Source: Phycisphaerae bacterium | GTDB lineage: Bacteria; Planctomycetota; Phycisphaerae; Phycisphaerales; SM1A02 | Assembly: GCA_002862325.1 (NCBI GenBank) | Contig: PKCT01000276.1 | Location: 1-11,102 of the forward strand | Reading direction: 5' to 3' | Length of the DNA: 11,102 nt | Shown here: piece after piece, positions 6,437 to 11,102 of the stretch | Layout of the letters: every line of letters starts with the position of its first letter | Position numbering within the stretch: the stretch's first letter is position 1 | Translations under genes and position numbers: made by a program | The notes under the pieces: model-generated | The model's input: only the letters and a program-made list of their open reading frames with translations | Told to the model about the DNA's origin: nothing | The model's database searches: none

Positions 6437-7153
6437 ATGCATCGCATCGAACGAGTCTCCATCTACGTCACACTCGTGGTCCTCGGCATCGCCGTGCTGT
6501 CCCAGAGACCGGGACTGACTCCGATCGCCGGCGCCGGCGGTCCGGTCGCCGAAGAGGTCCTCGGCCCCGCCGACCGACTGGTTCTCAACGGGAAGGACGG
6601 CCAGGTGGACGTCAAGGCCGCTGGAAACGCCGTCGGGTGGGGCGATTCGCCCTATCAGCGAAGCTGGAGCGTGGCGACGGTCGACGTTCCGAAGCTCGTT
6701 CGGAGCCTGATGGAGAGCGATCGATTCGACGAGGATCGCGCCGAACTGCGCGACGAGGCGGACGCCCAGAACCTGGAGTTCCAGGAGCGATTCGAGGAAT
6801 TCCAGGAAGAGCACGCCGACGTGACGCAGGATTCTCCCGAGTTCCCCGAGGTCCAGGCCCGGTTCCAGGAGATGATGCAGGATTATCAGAAGTGGCAGCA
6901 GGGAACGCGGGCGATCCAGCAGAAGCTGGGGGCGGAACAGATCGAGACCGCCTTCAAGGAGATGGTCGAGGCCATCGACATCGTCGCCGAGGAGGAGAAG
7001 ATCGACATCGTCCTCCGGTTCGTGCCGGTCGACCAGCCCTTCGAGTCCGAGATGATGGACGCCGCGAACCTGCAGGTCCAACGCCGGACGATCCTCCACT
7101 ACCCGGACACCATCGACATCACCGCGAAGGTCGAGCAGGAACTCGGTCTCTGA
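6437..7153 (+). CDS. OmpH/Skp-like periplasmic protein
   Basis: Skp-family proteins hold unfolded outer-membrane proteins in the periplasm. The product has 238 residues. The ATG at 6437 is chosen because AGGGAG (6426-6431) lies 5 bases upstream and a hydrophobic N-terminus follows directly; the longer open frame back to 6242 overlaps lepA. Seen: a membrane or signal segment (about 8-22), possibly cleaved near AGA-G (about 32-34), then a linker (35-75). The domain opens with SVATVDVPKLVRSLMES (78-94) like OmpH. A long, strongly charged coiled coil follows (about 95-165, many Glu, Gln, Arg and Phe heptads). A conserved-looking end AEEEKIDIVLRFV (184-196) matches the return strand of the OmpH fold. 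It is longer than E. coli Skp, mainly in the N-terminal linker and C-terminal tail. It lies 59 bases after lepA with no terminator visible, so it is likely co-transcribed. Family call is moderate; chaperone role is inferred. Confidence 0.8.
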   Translation: MHRIERVSIYVTLVVLGIAVLSQRPGLTPIAGAGGPVAEEVLGPADRLVLNGKDGQVDVKAAGNAVGWGDSPYQRSWSVATVDVPKLVRSLMESDRFDEDRAELRDEADAQNLEFQERFEEFQEEHADVTQDSPEFPEVQARFQEMMQDYQKWQQGTRAIQQKLGAEQIETAFKEMVEAIDIVAEEEKIDIVLRFVPVDQPFESEMMDAANLQVQRRTILHYPDTIDITAKVEQELGL

Positions 7154-7182
7154 CCGACGAGACGACCCTCCCGCGTCGCGAA

Positions 7183-7223
7183 CTTCGGACGATCAGTCCC
7201 GACGATGGCGGGACTCGCCGAAG
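7183..7223. terminator. Two-tier hairpin at convergent gene ends (possible bidirectional terminator)
   Basis: An outer stem CTTCGG (7183-7188)/CCGAAG (7218-7223) encloses an inner stem AGTCCCG (7195-7201)/CGGGACT (7209-7215) with a 7-base loop. The sides of the internal bulge are 6 and 2 bases. It sits across the lipB stop and 30 bases after the OmpH-like stop, where both transcripts should end. No T run follows on either strand, so it would be a U-less terminator or a 3'-end stabiliser. The pairings are direct; function is inferred. Confidence 0.45.
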
Positions 7224-7960
7224 ACCCCGGGCGCGTCCACGTTCGAGACGAAGGCGCGCACCAGATCGAACTTGACGTCCGTCATCGTCGGCGACGTCCC
7301 GTTCGACTCCCGTGCCATGCTCGTGACCGGCCTGCCCACGAGACCGCAGGGGACGATCAGGTCGAAGTGCGTGAGATCAGGTTCGACGTTCAAGGCGAGT
7401 CCGTGCATGGTGATCCAACGGGAGACACGGACTCCGAGGGCGGCGATCTTCCGGCCGCCGCGTCCGTCCTCGTCGGCCTCCTCCCGTCCGACCCAGACTC
7501 CGGTCGCGCCGGGATCCCGCCCCGCCACGATCCCGTGCCGCGCCAACGTGTCGATCACGACCGCTTCCAGGAGGCGGATCCAACCGTGGACCTTGAGATC
7601 GAGCCGACGGAGATCCACGATCGGATACGCGACCAGCTGACCCGGACCGTGGTAGGTGACGTCGCCGCCACGATCGGTCTCGCAGCGCTCGATGCCCATG
7701 CTGTCCAGCAGGTCATCGTTCACCAACACGTTTTCCGGCGCGCCCGGCCTTCGCGACACGGTGATCACCGGCGGATCGTGCTCCACCAGAAGCAGGTGCC
7801 CCCTGGCCACCCCTTCGGCGGCGGAGGCGGCGACCTCGGACTGCAACGATCGTTGGAGCTGGAGTGCTTCCCGATAGGACATCCGTCCGAGATCCCGGAC
7901 CTCCAACCAATCCGGGGCGGCGATCTCCCGGCCGTCGAGAACGTGCATCCGTCTGGACAT
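7193..7960 (-). CDS. lipB: Octanoyltransferase LipB
   Basis: LipB moves octanoate from acyl carrier protein to the lipoyl domains of dehydrogenase complexes and the glycine cleavage H protein, the first step of lipoate synthesis. The product has 255 residues. The start is set at 7960 (MSRRMHV); the Met at 7948 would give 251. Seen: LLLVEHDPPVITVSRR (56-71), the signature RGGDVTYHGPGQLVAYPI (97-114), KIAALGVRVSRWITMHGLALNV (171-192) with the catalytic Lys171, and FDLIVPCGL (199-207) with the acyl-accepting Cys205. The region around 158-170 carries an acidic, Gly-rich insert before the lysine. No Shine-Dalgarno is present; a TACCGT hexamer lies 6 bases before the ATG, suggesting a leaderless message. 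It is divergent from lpxA and convergent with the OmpH-like gene. The long open frame beyond 7960 is codon-bias shadow. Identity is very secure; the exact start is less so. Confidence 0.96.
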   Translation of the reverse strand: MSRRMHVLDGREIAAPDWLEVRDLGRMSYREALQLQRSLQSEVAASAAEGVARGHLLLVEHDPPVITVSRRPGAPENVLVNDDLLDSMGIERCETDRGGDVTYHGPGQLVAYPIVDLRRLDLKVHGWIRLLEAVVIDTLARHGIVAGRDPGATGVWVGREEADEDGRGGRKIAALGVRVSRWITMHGLALNVEPDLTHFDLIVPCGLVGRPVTSMARESNGTSPTMTDVKFDLVRAFVSNVDAPGVFGESRHRRD

Positions 7961-7965
7961 GCGGG

Positions 7966-7972
7966 TACGGTA
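7966..7972. promoter_or_regulatory. Near-palindromic -10 element shared by lipB and lpxA
   Basis: TACGGTA reads TACGGT on the plus strand (7966-7971) and TACCGT on the minus strand (7972-7967), both fitting TANNNT. On the minus strand the predicted start point falls on the lipB ATG at 7960. On the plus strand it would fall near 7978, about 48 bases before the lpxA ATG. No clear -35 is seen for either. The position in a 65-base divergent gap supports a bidirectional promoter. Confidence 0.35.
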
Positions 7973-8025
7973 TTCAGACCGACGTTCCCATGGTCCCACG
8001 CGACCCCCAGAACACCCCAAGAACG

Positions 8026-8847
8026 ATGCCCCGCATCCATCCGACCGCCATCGTGGACTCCAGAGTCGAACTCGCCGAAGACGTCGAGATCGGCCCCTAC
8101 TGCATCCTGGAGGGGCGAATCCGGATCGGCGAGGGCACCCGACTTCGCTCACACTGCTTCCTGCAGGGCCCGTTGACGATCGGGACTCGAAACGATTTGT
8201 GGCCGTTCTGCTGCATCGGCGTCGCGCCCCAGACCCTTCATTTCGATCCACGCCAGGAGGGGCCCGGAACCCTCATCGGCAACGAGAACGTCTTCCGCGA
8301 GCACTCCTCGGTCCACCGATCCATCCACGACACCGAGCCGACGAGGATCGGAAATCGAAACCTCTTCATGGACTCCGGCCACGCCGGCCATGACGTCCAG
8401 ATGGGCAATGAAGTGGTCGTCGCCAACGGCGCGGCGATCGGCGGCCATGCCATCATCGAGGACGGGGTCATCATCGGAGGCAACTCCGCGGTGCACCAGT
8501 TCGTCAGGCTCGGCCACGGGTGCATGATCAGCGGCACGGTCGGCACCGCGCTCGACGTCCTTCCCTGGTTCACGGTCACCCTCCTCAACGTGGCCGGCAG
8601 CTTCAACATCATCGGCCTCCGCCGACGGGGCTTCTCCAGCGAGGCCATCGACACGGTGCGATGGGTCTACCGCCTCTTCTGCCGCAGCGGCCTGCCGGTC
8701 GCCGCGGCCAAGGCGAAGCTTCAGGAACGGGCCGGCGATCCGATCATCGACCAGTACATCGCCTTCATCGGCCAGGCGAACCGGCCGCTGTGCACCATGC
8801 GCGGTCGAAAGCAGAGCATGCGCGAACCGGCAGAGTCCGGCTCGTGA
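8026..8847 (+). CDS. lpxA: UDP-N-acetylglucosamine O-acyltransferase LpxA
   Basis: LpxA catalyses the first step of lipid A synthesis, 3-O-acylation of UDP-GlcNAc from hydroxyacyl-ACP, in the cytoplasm. The product has 273 residues. The ATG at 8026 gives the family start MPRIHPTAIV; an ATG at 7990 would add 12 residues. No Shine-Dalgarno is evident. Seen: left-handed beta-helix hexapeptides (about 1-170) such as VEIGPYC and GVIIGGNSAVHQF, then GLRRRGFSSEAI and a helical C-terminus. His122 in SGHAGHD matches the catalytic histidine (E. coli His125); His141 and His157 match E. coli His144 and His160. Gly170 aligns with the 'hydrocarbon ruler' Gly173, suggesting a longer acyl chain. Where E. coli has NQDLKY with Lys76, this protein has PQTLHF (His72). 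The stop overlaps the next start (GTGA). Family is secure; substrate detail is inference. Confidence 0.93.
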   Translation: MPRIHPTAIVDSRVELAEDVEIGPYCILEGRIRIGEGTRLRSHCFLQGPLTIGTRNDLWPFCCIGVAPQTLHFDPRQEGPGTLIGNENVFREHSSVHRSIHDTEPTRIGNRNLFMDSGHAGHDVQMGNEVVVANGAAIGGHAIIEDGVIIGGNSAVHQFVRLGHGCMISGTVGTALDVLPWFTVTLLNVAGSFNIIGLRRRGFSSEAIDTVRWVYRLFCRSGLPVAAAKAKLQERAGDPIIDQYIAFIGQANRPLCTMRGRKQSMREPAESGS

Positions 8848-9707
8848 TCGAACCGACACCTCGTCTCGACGTCCTCGGCACCGGCTCGTCCGGCAACGCC
8901 GCGATACTCCATGTCCCGACCACGGACGGAGAACGACATCTCATCATCGATCTGGGACTGGGACCGCGAACCCTCCGACGCCGCTGCGAGGAGGCCGGGA
9001 TCGGCTTCGACCCGAACCGGGTGGCGGGCGTCCTGCTGACCCACAACGACGGCGACCACCTCCGCCCCACGTGGACGCGAACCCTCGAGCGAGCACGATG
9101 GCCGCTCTACGCGGTCCCGAGCCATCATCCCGCGATCGCTCGATCGGGCGTCCCCGGCCACCTCATCCGCGCCGTCGCGGACGGATGTGGCCGGACCGAG
9201 ATCCCCGGAGTCGCCACGATCTCCGCCGCGATCGCACCGCACGACGACCACGGCACCGCGGTGTATCGACTCGAATTCGGAACGGGTGGCGTCGTCGCGA
9301 GCATCGGATGGGCGACCGACCTCGGCCGGATCACGTCCGATGTGGAATCGCTCCTCCTTGGATGCGACGTGATCGCGGTCGAGTCCAACTACGACGAGGA
9401 CCTGCAACGCGAGTCCGACCGACCGGAATTCCTCAAACGTCGGATCATGGGAGGCCATGGCCACCTCTCGAACCGAGAGGCACTCGAGGGGGTGAGACGA
9501 CTCGCAAGGGAGCGAACCCCCGCCGCCATCGTGCTCCTGCATGCGTCCCGGGAGTGCAACACGGCCGAGATCGTCGACCGCCTGTGGCGAGAGGAGGCCC
9601 CGGAGCTGCACCCCTTGATCTCGATCGGTCGCCACGACCGTCCGATCGATTCGATCCCCATTCGGGCCGCCGAACCTCTCCCCGTGCAGGCGACGCTGTT
9701 CCCCTAG
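8844..9707 (+). CDS. Metallo-beta-lactamase-fold hydrolase (YycJ/WalJ-like)
   Basis: The product has 287 residues from a GTG that overlaps the lpxA stop (GTGA). No Shine-Dalgarno is needed if coupled. Seen: VLGTGSSGNAA (10-20), as in YycJ-type MBL proteins; LLTHNDGDHLRP (64-75), the metal motif; HDDHGTAVYRLE (133-144); GWATDLG with Asp159; VIAVESNYDE (176-185); FLKRRIMGGHGHLSN (196-210); and LLHASRECN (231-239). These blocks follow the YycJ order. The usual HxHxDH is HNDGDH here, so the second His is replaced by Asp69 while His67, Asp71 and His72 remain. YycJ-like proteins are thought to be nucleic-acid processing or cell-wall-linked hydrolases, but the substrate of this one is unknown. The pairing with lpxA suggests co-expression only. 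It converges on the minus-strand gene with 10 bases between stops. Confidence 0.88.
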   Translation: MIEPTPRLDVLGTGSSGNAAILHVPTTDGERHLIIDLGLGPRTLRRRCEEAGIGFDPNRVAGVLLTHNDGDHLRPTWTRTLERARWPLYAVPSHHPAIARSGVPGHLIRAVADGCGRTEIPGVATISAAIAPHDDHGTAVYRLEFGTGGVVASIGWATDLGRITSDVESLLLGCDVIAVESNYDEDLQRESDRPEFLKRRIMGGHGHLSNREALEGVRRLARERTPAAIVLLHASRECNTAEIVDRLWREEAPELHPLISIGRHDRPIDSIPIRAAEPLPVQATLFP

Positions 9708-9709
9708 TG

Positions 9710-9719
9710 GACTCGAGTC
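9710..9719. repeat. 10-base palindrome between convergent stops
   Basis: GACTCGAGTC is a perfect palindrome in the 10-base gap between the MBL stop (9705-9707) and the opposing gene's stop (9718-9720). With no loop and no T run it is too small to call a terminator. It may be incidental. Confidence 0.25.
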
Positions 9720-10557
9720 AGGTCTCGGGCTCGCTGCCGGGTTCGAAGCGGAGATCGGGCGAGGCGACACCTTCGAAGGCCCGGTCGTTGGCGTCGGACC
9801 ACGTCTCGAATCCAACCAACCACTGACCGATTCGAGTGCCGTCCAGGGAGATCGGAACGAGCAGTGGCAGGCCGGCGGGCAGACTGCTCAGTGGTGCGAC
9901 GAGGTCGTGGTCGACCCGGCCCCGATCGTCGAGCGCGCGGTAAACCTGGACCGGCGGGCCGGGGACGTGCGAGGCGTCGAGGCCGTCGAGGGCCGCCGGG
10001 GCCGCTCGCTCCGTGAACCAGCCGATCGGACTTCCGGGGAGCACGATGGTGCCGGGCTGCACCAGGGCCAGGGTCCCCCGCCCGAGTTCGGGGTCGGCAT
10101 CGAGATCGATCGCCGGCATCCGAAGTCGATCGGGTCCGGACCAGAGGATCCAGCGAAGCCCCGCGTAGACCGCCTGCTCCACCGCCCGGCGGGCATCCTC
10201 GGCGATGTCCAGGAGTCCTTCGGGCATCTCGATGCCGCGCCAGATCTCGTCGAGACGCTGGGCCGCGTTCCCCACCCCCAGGTCGGCCCGATCGCGGGCG
10301 ATGGAGCGATCCGCCACCGGAATCCGTTCCAACTCCGCCAGGGCGAAGGTGATCGACTGCAGCGCGATGATCTCGGGGATCGACGATCTCCATCGCTCGG
10401 CGTCCGAATCCTCGGGATGGAGTCGACGCCACCCCTCCCCGGCATGGACGAGATCGGTCCAACGGGCGAGAAGCGCGGCCCAGGTCATGAGGCCGGCATC
10501 CAGCGGTGATCCACTGGATGGATCTGGTTCTGCGGTCTCGTCGCTCATGGTGTGCAT
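9718..10557 (-). CDS. Hypothetical protein, no family recognised
   Basis: The product has 279 residues if it starts at MHTMSDET (10557); the inner Met at 10548 would give 276. GGGAA lies only 3 bases before the first Met, so the start is uncertain. Seen: an acidic, Ser/Pro-rich N-terminus (about 1-20), then a mainly helical part with repeated Trp (about 22-140: WAALLARW, GEGWRRLHPED, ERWRSSIPEIIALQSITFALAEL, RLDEIWRGIEMPEGL, AVYAGLRWILWSG). A beta-rich part follows (about 145-270), with GTLALVQPGTIVLPGSPIGWF and LPLLVPISLDGTRIGQWLVGFETW. There is no signal peptide, membrane helix or catalytic motif, so it is probably cytosolic. Good codon bias and its position between well-defined genes support it as real. 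It is divergent from the amidotransferase gene across 72 bases. Function is not assigned. Confidence 0.8.
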   Translation of the reverse strand: MHTMSDETAEPDPSSGSPLDAGLMTWAALLARWTDLVHAGEGWRRLHPEDSDAERWRSSIPEIIALQSITFALAELERIPVADRSIARDRADLGVGNAAQRLDEIWRGIEMPEGLLDIAEDARRAVEQAVYAGLRWILWSGPDRLRMPAIDLDADPELGRGTLALVQPGTIVLPGSPIGWFTERAAPAALDGLDASHVPGPPVQVYRALDDRGRVDHDLVAPLSSLPAGLPLLVPISLDGTRIGQWLVGFETWSDANDRAFEGVASPDLRFEPGSEPET

Positions 10558-10614
10558 GTTCCCATGTTTCCCGGGACGGTGTGTCGAGGGCCAGCGGTTG
10601 GTGGGCGGGTCGGC

Positions 10615-10620
10615 TAACGT
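10615..10620 (+). promoter_or_regulatory. Candidate -10 element (TAACGT) of the amidotransferase gene
   Basis: TAACGT fits TANNNT and lies 9 bases before the ATG at 10630. There is no Shine-Dalgarno between them, so transcription would start about 2-3 bases before the start codon. No well-spaced -35 is visible. The 72-base divergent gap (10558-10629) must hold the promoters of both genes; none was recognised for the minus-strand gene. Confidence 0.35.
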
Positions 10621-10629
10621 CCGTACGTC

Positions 10630-11102
10630 ATGAGCGACCGGATCCCTCACGAGTGCGGCCTGGCGGTCGTCCGCCTCCTCAAACCCCTCGACTGGTACGC
10701 GAGCGAGTTCGGAGATCCGCTCTGGGGCGCGAGACGACTCTTCCTTCTGATGGAGAAGCAGCACAATCGGGGCCAGGACGGGGCCGGCATCGGCACGGTG
10801 CGGTTCGACATGCCGCCCGGCGAACTCTTCATCGATCGCGTCCGCAGCGCGAAGAGGAATCCGATCGAGCGTCTCTTCGAGACGGTGATGCGGCCGACCG
10901 CCCATCTGAGCGATGCGGAACTCTCCGCCCGGTCGCCGCTCGAGCTCAAGCGGATGATGCCGATGCTCGGCGAATCGATGGTCGGCCATCTTCGCTACGG
11001 AACGCATGGCGGTCGCTCCACGGACGTGTGCCATCCCTACCTTCGGAAGAACATCGTCGGCAGCCGGAATCTGGCGATCGCGGGGAACTTCAACCTCACC
11101 AA
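10630..11102 (+). CDS. PurF-like class II glutamine amidotransferase, N-terminal part (3' end outside window)
   Basis: Class II glutamine amidotransferases use an N-terminal cysteine to release ammonia from glutamine. The 157 visible residues start MSDRIPHECGLAVVRLLKPL. Cys9 would be the nucleophile once the first eight residues are removed. Seen: LFLLMEKQHNRGQDGAG (about 35-51), equivalent to the RGQ(D/E)(S/A)AG motif of amidophosphoribosyltransferase; GHLRYGTHGG (about 118-127), for the usual GH(V/T)RYST; and AGNFNLT at the window edge, for the GNLTN oxyanion motif. The HECGIA...RLLKPL...MEKQHNRGQDGAG form is that of the Bacteroidetes/PVC proteins annotated as amidophosphoribosyltransferase, which differ from classical PurF by an insert of about 60 residues. 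Whether a phosphoribosyltransferase domain follows cannot be seen, so the product could be PurF or a glutamine hydrolase paralogue. No Shine-Dalgarno; possibly leaderless. Confidence 0.85.
   Translation, partial: MSDRIPHECGLAVVRLLKPLDWYASEFGDPLWGARRLFLLMEKQHNRGQDGAGIGTVRFDMPPGELFIDRVRSAKRNPIERLFETVMRPTAHLSDAELSARSPLELKRMMPMLGESMVGHLRYGTHGGRSTDVCHPYLRKNIVGSRNLAIAGNFNLT

Noticed and set aside
7961..8251. N-terminal extension of LipB up to 8251 on the minus strand
   Set aside because: It would overlap lpxA, lacks similarity to LipB, and has Arg/Ser-rich shadow composition.

Overview
The window is GC-rich bacterial chromosome, densely packed with genes on both strands and with very short intergenic gaps. 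The content (LpxA and an OmpH/Skp-like protein, so a Gram-negative envelope; small two-helix membrane proteins ending in a CxxC...CPECG zinc ribbon; a plant/fungal-like Fpg without its zinc finger; a Bacteroidetes/PVC-type glutamine amidotransferase) suggests a planctomycete, perhaps Phycisphaerae. That placement is an inference from family resemblance. No rRNA, tRNA, CRISPR array, transposase, integrase or phage gene was seen.

Layout, left to right. (1) 1-918 (+) is the C-terminal part of rimO. (2) 919-1193 is a regulatory gap with a 15-base operator-like palindrome, followed by a four-helix membrane protein (1194-1721). (3) After a 225-base gap with another inverted repeat and a candidate promoter comes a tight forward gene train. 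It runs zinc-ribbon membrane protein (1947-2501), secreted two-repeat protein (2495-3277), zincless mutM/fpg (3287-4084), a second zinc-ribbon membrane protein (4081-4572), lepA (4569-6377) and an OmpH/Skp-like protein (6437-7153). Several junctions are start/stop overlaps (ATGGTGA, ATGA, GTGA), so translational coupling is likely. (4) lipB lies on the minus strand (7193-7960), convergent with the OmpH-like gene across a two-tier hairpin. It is divergent from lpxA (8026-8847) across an almost palindromic -10 element. (5) lpxA overlaps a metallo-beta-lactamase-fold gene (8844-9707, GTGA). (6) An unrecognised minus-strand gene (9718-10557) converges on it. Divergent from that gene, a PurF-like class II glutamine amidotransferase begins (10630, runs off the end).

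Most of the window is housekeeping: translation (rimO, lepA), oxidised-base repair (mutM), lipoylation (lipB), lipid A (lpxA), envelope chaperoning (OmpH-like) and purine or amidotransfer chemistry. I found no clear new multi-gene system. The points that most deserve follow-up are the cysteine-free Fpg of plant/fungal type and the pair of membrane/zinc-ribbon paralogues flanking it. After those come the altered metal motif in the MBL protein, the internally duplicated secreted protein, and TANNNT elements 6-10 bases before start codons that lack Shine-Dalgarno sequences, which would imply leaderless mRNAs.
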